NCBI RefSeq assembly: GCF_026659735.1
Contig: NZ_JANSKK010000001.1
Location: forward strand, 1-64,000
Direction of reading: 5' to 3'
From: Staphylococcus pettenkoferi
GTDB taxonomy: Bacteria; Bacillota; Bacilli; Staphylococcales; Staphylococcaceae
DNA: 64,000 nt
In this document: positions 42,660-51,560 of the stretch, in pieces
How positions within the stretch are numbered: the stretch's first letter is position 1
Layout: every line of letters starts with the position of its first letter
Notes under the pieces: generated by a model
Told to the model about the DNA's origin: nothing
Seen by the model: only the letters and a program-made list of their open reading frames with translations
Database searches by the model: none
Translations under genes and position numbers: made by a program

Positions 42660-42790
42660 GGCATTCAATATAAATGTTGTGAGGCAAATCGTTGGATTTG
42701 GGGCTGAATGAAATTTAGCGAAGTTTGGCGGTTCCTCAAGCAAGAGGGGGATATTGTACACCGCTCCTCTCACTTGAAGGAGGACTGACT
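42660..42790 (+). promoter_or_regulatory. Candidate structured leader of the DUF2871 gene
   Basis: Three hairpins can form in order: CATTCA..TGAATG (about 42662-42711) enclosing a perfect CAAATC-gttg-GATTTG hairpin; GCGGT..ACCGC enclosing CCTC/GAGG (about 42727-42765); and CTCCT-N9-AGGAG, whose right arm is the ribosome site of ATG 42791. A regulatory leader acting on translation is inferred. It fits no riboswitch class I know. Confidence 0.45.
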
Positions 42791-43210
42791 ATGCGCAGAG
42801 TCTTATATGCGTTCTTATTCTATACGGCAATCGGTTTATTCAGCGGATTCTACTACCGCGAACTTACCGTTGCACATCACTTTACCGGCGACACACAACT
42901 CGTCGTCGTCCATACACACACGCTCATCCTAGGTATGATGATGCACTTACTCTTACTTCCACTCGTAAAAGTATTTAATTTAAGTTCCTATTATCTATTT
43001 AATTGGTTCTTTATTATCTACAACATCGGCGTCATCGTTACAGTCGGCATGATGGCAGTTAAAGGAACATACCAAGTTATCGGTTGGCACGTGCCCGAAT
43101 CATTTGCTGGATTTGCCGGTATCGGCCATACGATTATCACTGCAGGCTTCGTACTCTTATTCTTCTTATTAAGAAAAGCCATTATTAAAGATCCAGTTAA
43201 GAAAGATTGA
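42791..43210 (+). CDS. DUF2871 integral membrane protein
   Basis: A 139-residue protein with four hydrophobic helices, matching DUF2871. Conserved histidines cluster in VVHTHTLILGMMMHLLLLPL and GWHVPESFAGFAGIGHTI, a pattern suggesting heme or metal ligands within the membrane. The frame is open back to TTG 42725, but ATG 42791 after GAAGGAGGAC is the natural start. It lies downstream of the copper genes ycnJ-ycnI with a 160-bp leader between, so a link to copper is plausible but unproven. Confidence 0.75.
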   Translation: MRRVLYAFLFYTAIGLFSGFYYRELTVAHHFTGDTQLVVVHTHTLILGMMMHLLLLPLVKVFNLSSYYLFNWFFIIYNIGVIVTVGMMAVKGTYQVIGWHVPESFAGFAGIGHTIITAGFVLLFFLLRKAIIKDPVKKD

Positions 43211-43423
43211 GTGTTTTAGCCAAAGACAGTCGTGCGAGTTGTATGATTGATTTGGGAGGCTTAGTGTTCTAATTATAGACAATAGTGCGAAGCGAACAAT
43301 TGAGTTGAAAGGCTGGGGCTAAGCGGTTGTGCTTAGTGGAAGTTAAGGCTCATTCGAAGTGAGAGAAGAATTGAATCGTTATCTTACGTGTTAAACAAAC
43401 GCAAAAGTAGAATAAACTAGAGT

Positions 43424-43452
43424 AAAAGGAGTGACGTGGGTCACTCCTTTTT
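43424..43452. terminator. Terminator at the left edge of the T7SS island
   Basis: AAAAGGAGTGAC (43424-43435) pairs with GTCACTCCTTTT (43440-43451). Elsewhere in the 43211-43573 gap only small hairpins are seen, such as CTAAGC..GCTTAG near 43319-43337. Confidence 0.8.
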
Positions 43453-43573
43453 CTAATGGAAAGTGTATTATTTAATGTCTGTACACTTTTAACGGTTGGT
43501 AATGCGAGATATTTCACTCCTAAGGAAAGTAAGGTTGGATTTAGTGCGTGTAGGGGAGAGATGTGATTACAAA

Positions 43574-45772
43574 TTAATAAACCGCTAGCTTTTCGAGCTG
43601 ATCTTTAACAACAGTCATATTATCTCTAAGTAATTGAGCTGATTGATTCATAGCTCTAATTGCTTCGCCCTCATTCTCATTCAAGCCATTAACGACTACC
43701 TCAAATTGTTGAGCCATTTGGTCGAGGCGACCTTGGGCTTGGGAGTTTAATAAAAACATATCATTATAATGTGTAGTAGAGAAAAAAAGTTCAACAATAT
43801 AAGGTTTCAACTGTATAATAATATTGTCTATTTTACCAGAGATAAGTGGCGCTAAACTTTGTAAATCATGAATCAATTTTATAATATTACGTATCTCACG
43901 TATTAAAGAGGATAGAGAGTTGTTTAGACTTGAAATGGTTAGTATAGGGATTGAATTTATTTTAGCAAGTGATTTAAAATGCTGAGATAGTAGCGTAATT
44001 TGGATTTCATTGATAGATTTTAATAACTGGGAACCTGCTCCTAATATTGACTTATAGACTTTTGAGTTTTTATCGAAAATAGCTTCATATAAACTCTCGA
44101 TATAATCGCCTAGCTTTTTAACGCCATTGTTTATATGATCATTAACAATATTCATCTTATTCTTTAGATATTGTGATTCTTTCATTTTTCCCTTAACCAT
44201 ATGATTGTGACTAATTTGAATATTTACAGTGCCATTCAAAATAGTAGCATCTTGTCTTTCCATAATCTGTTTAATATCTTTGATTTGTTCACCAAATGTG
44301 TCATTTTGTTTTCTAATACACTTAATATTTGAATCCACTATTTTTAGGTGTTTCATTAACTCTTCTGCAACGCCATCCATTAAATCATAAACAATATTTT
44401 CGAAAATTTGTTTAATGAGATCACCTAAATCGACGTGAATTTTCTCTATACCTTCTCGCAATAAATTATTGTTACTAATTAAATGTTCTTTAATTGGCGT
44501 GTGTCCAATTAGTTTAGCTAAGGGAGAAGACCCTTCTAAGTAATGGTTAATACTGGCTAATAAATCTTCTGTTTCCTCAAGTAAAGTGATAAGTTGTGGT
44601 GAAACAGTTTCTAACTCAGTGTGAATACTCTCCATTAAAGATAATTCAATAGCTTTTTTAATATTTTTAGATAGTCTTTCTTTACGGTTTCCAAATTTTT
44701 TGTTTTCTTTTTCGGCTATATTGTAGCTCTCATGTAAAAAATCACAACAATCTTTTAGTGCTAAACTGGTTTCATTAGTAACCATATTGCTCAGTTTAGA
44801 TAAATTATCTAAATCGAGTTGAATCAATCCACTTTTACCACTTTTGGCTATGGATTCCCCTGTCCATACATTAATAGGGATGTGGTCATCCATTTCAACT
44901 TTGACTTCAATAGTCTTTGGAACTTTCTTTCCGTGTTTAATTTCAGTATCTTTCACAGACTTAATTTTGATAGGAATATCTTCATAGGTATTGTCTTTCT
45001 TATTAAATTTACGATGATAACCAGTATGACTTTCAACTATATGAGTAAGTCCAGGTGAACCATTAACTACGCTTACTTCCTTATTAGGCATATTATTACC
45101 AATACCCCTTTGAATATTTGTTAAAATATCAAATATCGAAGTGTAATCAATAATATTTTTATAGAAAGGTTTACCGTCCTTGTTCCAGGAGGATAAAGGT
45201 AGACGGGCTGGGTCTGTAGTTACGACATCTACATTTGGATATTCTTGACCTATTCTTTTAGCTGAAGCACCTCCTTGAGAATTCCCGGTGACACCTTCAA
45301 TAGATTTGTTGAGAAAATTTTCACGTTTAGCATTGTACTTTTGATTAAATGAATAATTACTCATTATCTTAGCATCATTAAGTTTAGTTAAATAATTATC
45401 ATAGAACTTTGTACTTTCGTTTAACATTTCAGTTGAAGTATTTTTGTCATTACCTAATTTGATATCTTCAACCCAATCATCTGCTATAAAAGAGGGATTA
45501 TCAGGATTTTCTTTTTCACTATTATCGGTACCTTGAAAAGCGACGACTTGCTTGCCAGTGGGGTGGTCATTTTTATCTAATAGTTCAAATACTTTCATAT
45601 CGACGCCACCGTTCTGATTATTATTTATATCATCTGTTTCATAATCTATTTGCTTAAATCTTTTGCCATTAACTTCAAATGATTTTTTAGGATTAATATC
45701 TTGGTAAACCCAAAAACTTGCAATTTCGGCTTTATCTCGATCGTTTACCATTAATCTATTGTTATTATTCAT
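43574..45772 (-). CDS. TslA-like T7SS lipase, reverse architecture
   Basis: A 732-residue protein whose first ~290 residues look like a class-3 (alpha/beta hydrolase) lipase. QVVAFQGTDNSEKE holds the oxyanion-type Gly-Thr and GVTGNSQGG the nucleophile elbow (Ser165). The remaining ~440 residues are predicted helical with no signal peptide, ending QLLRDNMTVVKDQLEKLAVY, resembling an LXG-type targeting region placed at the C-terminus. This matches the S. aureus T7SS phospholipase TslA as I recall it. ATG 45772 lies after GGGGGTAAC. Two DUF1672-type lipoprotein genes lie immediately upstream, consistent with TilA-like immunity. The name is withheld because orthology is unproven. Confidence 0.65.
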   Translation of the reverse strand: MNNNNRLMVNDRDKAEIASFWVYQDINPKKSFEVNGKRFKQIDYETDDINNNQNGGVDMKVFELLDKNDHPTGKQVVAFQGTDNSEKENPDNPSFIADDWVEDIKLGNDKNTSTEMLNESTKFYDNYLTKLNDAKIMSNYSFNQKYNAKRENFLNKSIEGVTGNSQGGASAKRIGQEYPNVDVVTTDPARLPLSSWNKDGKPFYKNIIDYTSIFDILTNIQRGIGNNMPNKEVSVVNGSPGLTHIVESHTGYHRKFNKKDNTYEDIPIKIKSVKDTEIKHGKKVPKTIEVKVEMDDHIPINVWTGESIAKSGKSGLIQLDLDNLSKLSNMVTNETSLALKDCCDFLHESYNIAEKENKKFGNRKERLSKNIKKAIELSLMESIHTELETVSPQLITLLEETEDLLASINHYLEGSSPLAKLIGHTPIKEHLISNNNLLREGIEKIHVDLGDLIKQIFENIVYDLMDGVAEELMKHLKIVDSNIKCIRKQNDTFGEQIKDIKQIMERQDATILNGTVNIQISHNHMVKGKMKESQYLKNKMNIVNDHINNGVKKLGDYIESLYEAIFDKNSKVYKSILGAGSQLLKSINEIQITLLSQHFKSLAKINSIPILTISSLNNSLSSLIREIRNIIKLIHDLQSLAPLISGKIDNIIIQLKPYIVELFFSTTHYNDMFLLNSQAQGRLDQMAQQFEVVVNGLNENEGEAIRAMNQSAQLLRDNMTVVKDQLEKLAVY

Positions 45773-45860
45773 GTTGTTACCCCCGATTATTATAATCTTT
45801 TAGTTAGTATGTTAAAGTTATTTTCAACCTTTTCATACAAAAATTTTAATAGAATAAATT

Positions 45861-46760
45861 TTAAAATATTTGATAACTAGAGCTATTTTGTCCTCCCCAA
45901 TAGGGTTTTTGAGTACGAATTTGATTACCTGTATACATTACATCTATAGAACTAGTAGTCGGCATATTAGTATTATTTTTTTCTATTGATTTAGCTATTT
46001 GAGTAGCCATTTTAAAATTATATTTTTCACTACTCTCTTTTTTAGTACTAAACAGAGTTGTTACTACCTCAGGTTTAGCTTCGTAGTGTGTAGCTTTACG
46101 TGCTCTTTTCATGCCTTCCTCAAAATCTTTTTGATTCATTTTAATTAGCGGTTCGTAATATTTTTTATAGGTAGATAATTGTTCAGGGGTATAACAAATA
46201 TAGAAATACTCATTTGCATAGCCATCTGCTTGCGTATTAACTATAGCTTCCTTTGTATAACCGGTATAGTGATATTTATCTTTATTCTTATTTAGATAAT
46301 TATATAAATGGTCGTATTGCTTTTTATGAGCACGGTATTCAAAACCTGTTAAGACATGTTCTAACATATTCGCTATATTGTCGCCATCTTCGTTGACTTT
46401 CATTGATTTATCTTCATCAATGTCATCTTGTGCTAAGGATAAACTAGCATTAAATTGAATATCATGGTCATCACAATGGATATAGACAATGGCGCCGTCT
46501 TTGATTGGAGCGAATTTCGTTACTTTTACATTTAAACTGAAATTATCTTTAAAAAAGCGAATTGCTGATTTTTCAAAAGATTTTCGATGTTTTTTAGCAA
46601 AGTGAATAGACTTTCTATCTACATGTGGATCATCTTTATAACCTTGTCCTTTATATTCTTGAGCTGGCATTCTATCTGGAACTTTTTCTTGAAACATAGG
46701 TGAACAACCTCCTAAAATTAAAGTAGTTGAGAGAATAATGGGAAAAATCTTAAACTTCAT
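45861..46760 (-). CDS. DUF1672-type lipoprotein, probable lipase immunity, copy 2
   Basis: A 299-residue lipoprotein with lipobox LGGC (Cys about 19). The mature domain has QEYKGQGYKDDPHVDRKSIH and the C-proximal YANEYFYICYTPEQLSTYKKYY, fitting the staphylococcal DUF1672 family. It is nearly identical to copy 1 (46959-47870) for the first ~220 residues, then the two diverge sharply at the C-terminus, as expected if that part sets toxin specificity. It lies directly upstream of the TslA-like gene and just after a truncated tslA fragment. Extracellular immunity against the lipase is inferred from the TslA/TilA pattern. Confidence 0.7.
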   Translation of the reverse strand: MKFKIFPIILSTTLILGGCSPMFQEKVPDRMPAQEYKGQGYKDDPHVDRKSIHFAKKHRKSFEKSAIRFFKDNFSLNVKVTKFAPIKDGAIVYIHCDDHDIQFNASLSLAQDDIDEDKSMKVNEDGDNIANMLEHVLTGFEYRAHKKQYDHLYNYLNKNKDKYHYTGYTKEAIVNTQADGYANEYFYICYTPEQLSTYKKYYEPLIKMNQKDFEEGMKRARKATHYEAKPEVVTTLFSTKKESSEKYNFKMATQIAKSIEKNNTNMPTTSSIDVMYTGNQIRTQKPYWGGQNSSSYQIF

Positions 46761-46764
46761 ATGA

Positions 46765-46899
46765 TTACCTCGCCTTCTTAGTGAACTTGTCTGGATTTTT
46801 TCCGTTTAAATTAATTGGGTATATAGAATTCACATTTTGATAAGCCCAAAAACTTGCAATTTCTGCTTTGTCTCTATCGTTTATATTTAAATTATTCAT
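46765..46899 (-). pseudogene. 5' fragment of a second TslA-like gene
   Basis: From ATG 46899, after AGAGGTGATTTT, 44 codons encode MNNLNINDRDKAEIASFWAY and on to a stop. The first ~36 residues match the N-terminus of the TslA-like protein (NDRDKAEIASFWVYQDINP). After that it ends in unrelated KFTKKAR. The lipase and helical regions are missing. The fragment sits between two lipoprotein copies and is good evidence of tandem duplication followed by deletion. Confidence 0.8.
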
Positions 46900-46958
46900 A
46901 AAATCACCTCTATTAGTTTTTCTTAGTTGTTAATTAGTATTTTAAATTAGGTAATTAT

Positions 46959-47870
46959 TTAGAAATCATCCATAAAGGCTACATCTGTAATGGTATCTTG
47001 GTCATCCCAAGTTGGGTCTGCGGTATAGATAATATTATCGCCTATCATTATGTCTATCCTACTAGTGGATGGCATGTTAAGCTCATCTTGCTCAATTTCT
47101 TTTACCATGTTAGCAGCGTAATCAGCAGTTACAGATTTCTTGAAAGGTTTATCAGTACTATAAAGTGTGGTTACTATCTCTGGTTTAGCTTTATAATGTG
47201 TAGCTTCGCGGGCATGTTTCATTCCTTCTTCAAAATCTTTTTGGTTCATTTTTATTAACGGCTCATAGTATTTCTTATAGGTAGATAGTTGTTCAGTAGT
47301 ATAAGTAATATAGAAATATTCATTTGCGTAACCACTTGCTTGTGTATTTGTTATTGCTTCTTTGGTGTATCCAGTATAGTGATATTTATCTTTGTTTTTA
47401 TCTAAATAATTATATAAGTAATCGTATTGTTTTTTATGTGCTCGATATTCGAAACCTGTTAAAACGGTTCCTAACATATTCGCTATACCATCACCATCTT
47501 CTTTAACTTTCATTGATTTATCCTCATCAATGTCGTCTTGTGCGAGGGATAAACTAGCATTAAATTGAATATCATGGTCATCACAATGGATATAGACAAT
47601 GGCGCCGTCTTTGATTGGAGCAAATTTCGTTACTTTTACATTTAAACTGAAATTATCTTTAAAAAATCGTATGGCTGATTTCTCAAAAGATTTTCGATGT
47701 TTTTTAGCAAAGTGAATAGACTTTCTATCTACATGTGGATCATCTTTATAACCTTGTCCTTTATATTCTTGAGCTGGCATTCTATCTGGAACTTTTTCAT
47801 GAAACATAGGTGTACAACCTCCTAAAATTAAAGTAGTTGAAAGGATAATGGGGGTAAGTTTAAACTTCAT
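46959..47870 (-). CDS. DUF1672-type lipoprotein, probable lipase immunity, copy 1
   Basis: A 303-residue lipoprotein with lipobox LGGC (Cys about 19), nearly the same as copy 2 until about residue 220. From there the sequence changes to FKKSVTADYAANMVKEIEQ and an acidic end (DDQDTITDVAFMDDF). ATG 47870 is preceded by CGAGGTGAC. It follows the second lipase gene by about 120 bp and precedes the tslA fragment. It could protect against a lost or rival lipase; which toxin it counters is unknown. Confidence 0.7.
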   Translation of the reverse strand: MKFKLTPIILSTTLILGGCTPMFHEKVPDRMPAQEYKGQGYKDDPHVDRKSIHFAKKHRKSFEKSAIRFFKDNFSLNVKVTKFAPIKDGAIVYIHCDDHDIQFNASLSLAQDDIDEDKSMKVKEDGDGIANMLGTVLTGFEYRAHKKQYDYLYNYLDKNKDKYHYTGYTKEAITNTQASGYANEYFYITYTTEQLSTYKKYYEPLIKMNQKDFEEGMKHAREATHYKAKPEIVTTLYSTDKPFKKSVTADYAANMVKEIEQDELNMPSTSRIDIMIGDNIIYTADPTWDDQDTITDVAFMDDF

Positions 47871-47990
47871 AAGTCACCTCGATGTGGAGTGAAAGTTATA
47901 TAGTAATGTGGGGCTTCATTTAAAACTAGTACGAAAAACATATCATTAAAGGGAAAGAATCAAAATAGAATAAAATCTATTTCTACTGTA

Positions 47991-49340
47991 CTAAGGAGTG
48001 AAACCCAAAGCGCTTGCTAATTCTTGATCACTATTTGTTATTGTCTTAATACTATTCTGAATTTTGTCAGTGTAACTTTGATAGCTTGATAGTATTTTAT
48101 TTAATTTATTTTTCTTTTTATCGACAATTTCAAGCATATCATCTACTGAATTTTGCTTAGTCGCACCACCTAATTCCAAGGCATCTAAAACTTCATTTTC
48201 ATTTAGTAGATTACCTATATGTTGAGCATCTTCAAGACCGGAAGACCAATTTTCTTTAAATTCTTGTTCTTTTTTTTCTAATACTTTTTTTATTGATTTA
48301 AACTCCTGCTGAATATTATCTTCTAATGTCATTAATAAAATATAAGCAACAACGTCGTTAAGTAATTTTTCGGGAGTAGCAGTATTTGTACCATGATAAT
48401 TGTTAAGTAGTAAAATGCTTTCTTCTTTTATTTCGCTTACAAGTTGATGTGTATCTATTTGATTTGATATAACCGCTTGGATTGTGTGACTATCTAATGT
48501 TTTATTAATTTTCAACTGTGATTTAGAATCAAAAAAGTTATCAATACTATGACTAGTTCCGTTATGTATAGTGATAAATTTACCAAAATATAGCCCATGT
48601 GATATAAAAGAAGCTGTGGTGAGCCAATCACAATTAGTACGAAAGTTTGTTATTGTACCATTATAATTTTTTAAAGTGTTTTTCAAACTTAGTAATTGTA
48701 AAAATTTAAACATAGAAATTATAAAGTCTGACTTTTTTGGCATAATATTTAAAGGTGGAACTAGATACTTTAAAGGTCTTTTTAATAAATTTATTTCTGG
48801 AATAGATAAGGGAGCTGAATTGTAAGTTACAATATTTTTGATATTATTGCTTATGCCAAGTATAGTCGCATCTCGCCCACCTTTAGAATGGCCAGTAATT
48901 GTTTCTACATCGTACTCTTGTTGTATTCTTTTAATAAATTTTTGAGTTTCTTTAAAGTAGGAGTCATACTGATTTACAACGTTTAAACCAATGTTTTTAT
49001 CTGCGTTGATATCTTGCATAGAGTCTAAGATATTATCTTTATTAATATTAGTCCCAGCTACACCGATAATAGCTTTTCCGGTATTTTTATCTACAAATAC
49101 TGAAGTACTCAATCCTGTCTTAGTACCATTAAAGGTTTCTTTATATTCAAGGTTAGGCGGAAAATTATCATTATTTTTTGCCTGTTTAATTTGGTATTTT
49201 ATTTCATCTTTAGTTAACCCTTGATGATATGCAGTTTCTAACCCATAACTTAGTTTAGATATCGCACTAGTACTTTCAGTAGTTTTAGTTAAACCGTCAA
49301 ATTTTATTTTATAATTCTGTTCCATATTCATCTTCTTCAT
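47991..49340 (-). CDS. Second lipase-like putative T7SS effector
   Basis: A 449-residue protein, again with the catalytic part first. AIIGVAGTNINKD carries the oxyanion-type Gly-Thr and VETITGHSKGGRDATI the nucleophile elbow (Ser152). NGTSHSID later provides a candidate catalytic histidine. The last ~150 residues are helical and acidic/lysine-rich (KKVLEKKEQEFKENWSSGLEDAQ, a WS-x-G pattern), with no signal peptide. Sequence similarity to the TslA-like protein is low outside the motifs. The frame starts earlier, but ATG 49340 after GAAGGAG is preferred. Its start overlaps the Lpl-type gene by 32 bp, so the two are coupled. Possibly a reverse-architecture lipase paired with a tandem lipoprotein. 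Confidence 0.6.
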   Translation of the reverse strand: MKKMNMEQNYKIKFDGLTKTTESTSAISKLSYGLETAYHQGLTKDEIKYQIKQAKNNDNFPPNLEYKETFNGTKTGLSTSVFVDKNTGKAIIGVAGTNINKDNILDSMQDINADKNIGLNVVNQYDSYFKETQKFIKRIQQEYDVETITGHSKGGRDATILGISNNIKNIVTYNSAPLSIPEINLLKRPLKYLVPPLNIMPKKSDFIISMFKFLQLLSLKNTLKNYNGTITNFRTNCDWLTTASFISHGLYFGKFITIHNGTSHSIDNFFDSKSQLKINKTLDSHTIQAVISNQIDTHQLVSEIKEESILLLNNYHGTNTATPEKLLNDVVAYILLMTLEDNIQQEFKSIKKVLEKKEQEFKENWSSGLEDAQHIGNLLNENEVLDALELGGATKQNSVDDMLEIVDKKKNKLNKILSSYQSYTDKIQNSIKTITNSDQELASALGFTP

Positions 49341-50100
49341 TAACTCCTTCAGTATGATATCCAATAGAATCTGAAATTTTAATATCGTTTTGATTAAAAT
49401 TGATGTCTAGACTAATATCGATATTATTATCCTTTTTAAATTCACTACTGGCGCCACTCATAGCAATAGAAGGTGCACTTTTATCCTTAATATCATATTT
49501 TTTTCTCAAATTTTTTACAATGTCGTCTTCATTACTTAGATTGCGAGTAGCAAAAAAATTATTTAATGTGTAATTGTAATTTCTAATTACCCATTGGTTT
49601 TTTTTGGTGTTTTTAAAGTTAGAGTATTGACTCATAAACTTAAAGTTTTCAATTTTTTTCTTCAATGATTTACTAGCACGTTTATCTACGCATTTAAGTT
49701 TGTTGTTTTTCATTATTATTTTATAATTTGTTTCTTTTGTAGTTAATCCCTTATGCTTATCGTCGTATATTTTATAAATATAGTATTTACCTTTAGCATT
49801 TTTCTTTTCAAGATTAATATATAGTACTGCTCCTTCGGAAAATAAAATTTTTCCTCTTTTCTCAGAAATACTAGATTGTACTATCCAGGTTCCTGGATAA
49901 ATATTATCTTTAGTGTACTCACCTTTAGGGGTGAGATGATAATAGTCGTCTAGATTTTTAACAGGATAAAATTTGAGTTTTTCATTGAATAAATTCTTGA
50001 TTTTCCTATCCTTTCCAAAAAATAGGAAATAACAACCGGTTACTGTAGTAAGTATGAGTACTAAAATTATGATTAGTTGTAATGTTTTCTTGTTGTTCAT
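49309..50100 (-). CDS. DUF576/Lpl tandem-type lipoprotein
   Basis: A 263-residue lipoprotein of the staphylococcal tandem lipoprotein (Csa/Lpl, DUF576) type. The lipobox is VTGC (Cys about 23). Family blocks are clear: FYPVKNLDDYYHLT, GTWIVQSS, GAVLYINLEKKNAKGKYYIY and IENFKFMSQYSNF, then KNLRKKYDIKDKSAPSI near the C-terminus. Lpl genes normally occur in arrays; here a single copy overlaps the start of a lipase-like gene by 32 bp. Context suggests it may be the immunity protein of that lipase, a role not usual for this family. ATG 50100 is preceded by AAAGAGC-type sequence only, a weak site. Confidence 0.75.
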   Translation of the reverse strand: MNNKKTLQLIIILVLILTTVTGCYFLFFGKDRKIKNLFNEKLKFYPVKNLDDYYHLTPKGEYTKDNIYPGTWIVQSSISEKRGKILFSEGAVLYINLEKKNAKGKYYIYKIYDDKHKGLTTKETNYKIIMKNNKLKCVDKRASKSLKKKIENFKFMSQYSNFKNTKKNQWVIRNYNYTLNNFFATRNLSNEDDIVKNLRKKYDIKDKSAPSIAMSGASSEFKKDNNIDISLDINFNQNDIKISDSIGYHTEGVNEEDEYGTEL

Positions 50101-50340
50101 ATAATCAGCTCTTTCTGAGATAAAGTTAGGATAAATCTTTAAAAATTGTCTATGTAAATACTATATGATGAGTTGTTAAGCAATATACATATAGTTGCAA
50201 TTGACAATAAAAATAAATAATTCTAAATTATCAATCATTAACAATTATAGTTATAGTGAAAAGGTAGCTTATATACTAATTACAAATGTAAATTATCCTA
50301 CTAAAACATTCTGTTTAGTGTATAATAAGATTGAAGACTA

Positions 50341-51048
50341 TCAATGTATATAGTTATAGTTACTTACAGAATAAGTTGATATAGTTCGAGATGAAACTAT
50401 ATAAACTCCTAGGTAATTCATTTCAGTAATACGTACGCTGCCATCTATATTGATTGCTTCTACAAAAGCTACATGACCTGATGCACCTTCTGGAGTTTGT
50501 AGAATAGATCCGACGGAAGGTGTATGATCTACCTTGAATCCTTCGTTTGCAGCCATTTGAGCCCAAAATTTGGCATCACCCCAGAAGGTGCTAATAGGGC
50601 GACCGGTTTGAGCACGTTTGTCAAATACGTAGTATGTACATTGTCCAGGAGTGTATAGATTGGCATTATTACTTAATTGGGGATGTTCGATTATTTTGCC
50701 ATTATTCATCGCGAGAGGATGGCCCTGTTCATCCTTAGCTGTATTATTGAAATCGTCTATTAATAAATTGTGATGAATTGTATCGAGTTCTATCGTATCG
50801 ACAAAACCTTTACTATTTCGGAAAGCGAAATCATTTGTTTGACGTGGTGATGAAGTTTGAGAATCAATTTCATTATTTTGATTTCTCAGTGCCTTAGGTA
50901 AAGAATCATCTTCTTTATTAGAATCTGAATTTTGAGGTTGTCCGTTATTATTTGAATATAGCTCGTCTGAAAAACAAATTGGACTAATGAGTGAGATGCT
51001 TAAAAGCATTAGAGGTATAGTCGAAAGCAATTTAAAAGTTTTAGTCAT
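50341..51048 (-). CDS. EssH-like secreted CHAP peptidoglycan hydrolase
   Basis: A 235-residue secreted protein with signal peptide (about 1-27) and a variable linker. A C-terminal CHAP domain (about 128-235) has Cys137 in TPGQCTYYVF, His192 in ASGHVAFVEA and Glu209/Asn211 in TEMNYLG as the catalytic set. In S. aureus, essH encodes a CHAP hydrolase that opens the wall for the T7SS and lies next to esxA. Here the gene is likewise next to esxA, divergently. General SsaA-type hydrolases have the same domain, so the role rests on context. Confidence 0.7.
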   Translation of the reverse strand: MTKTFKLLSTIPLMLLSISLISPICFSDELYSNNNGQPQNSDSNKEDDSLPKALRNQNNEIDSQTSSPRQTNDFAFRNSKGFVDTIELDTIHHNLLIDDFNNTAKDEQGHPLAMNNGKIIEHPQLSNNANLYTPGQCTYYVFDKRAQTGRPISTFWGDAKFWAQMAANEGFKVDHTPSVGSILQTPEGASGHVAFVEAINIDGSVRITEMNYLGVYIVSSRTISTYSVSNYNYIH

Positions 51049-51259
51049 AATCTAGCTGTCCTTTCTATGTTAGTCAATATATATTATACACAAATCTAGA
51101 TGTAATACATAGAGTTATATTACAAAAAAAGAATTTCTCCAAAATATTGATGGAAATATACTTTACAAAATCGAAATATCGTGTATTATTAAAGCGAGAA
51201 TTAACTCTTGAGAAAAAGAGAATAGGTTAGTTCAATTCCAAAGTAAGGGAGGTCATATC

Positions 51260-51559
51260 ATGGCAGTCATCAAGATGAGCCCTGAGGAAATTCGAACTAA
51301 ATCGAATACTTATGGCGGGAGTGCAGACCAAATTCGACAAATACTCTCAGATCTTAAAAGTGCTCAAGGTGAGATTTCAAGCCACTGGGAAGGACAAGCA
51401 TTTAATAAGTTTGATGAGCAATTTAATCAATTGAGTCCTAAAGTCGAAAAATTCGCTCAACTGTTGGAAGATATTAAACAACAGTTAACGAGTGCTGCAG
51501 ATACTGTCGAAGAACAAGATCAGCAATTATCTAATAATTTTGGGCTAAATTTTCGATAA
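51260..51559 (+). CDS. esxA: EsxA, WXG100 T7SS substrate
   Basis: A 99-residue WXG100 protein with the helical hairpin of the family and Trp43-Glu-Gly45 at the turn (SSHWEGQAF). It is very similar to S. aureus EsxA ([13 protein letters not shown] and [20 protein letters not shown] are near-identical as I recall), ending [17 protein letters not shown] 51260 follows AGGGAGG. In S. aureus, esxA is followed by esaA and the core secretion genes. Here the next gene is a putative toxin starting 1 bp after the stop. EsxA may therefore be co-produced with that toxin, although it need not be its partner. Confidence 0.93.
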   Translation: MAVIKMSPEEIRTKSNTYGGSADQIRQILSDLKSAQGEISSHWEGQAFNKFDEQFNQLSPKVEKFAQLLEDIKQQLTSAADTVEEQDQQLSNNFGLNFR

Positions 51560-51560
51560 T

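Noticed and set aside
42660..42790. T-box or known metabolite riboswitch upstream of DUF2871
   Set aside because: No T-box antiterminator sequence or conserved riboswitch core was found; kept only as an unassigned leader.
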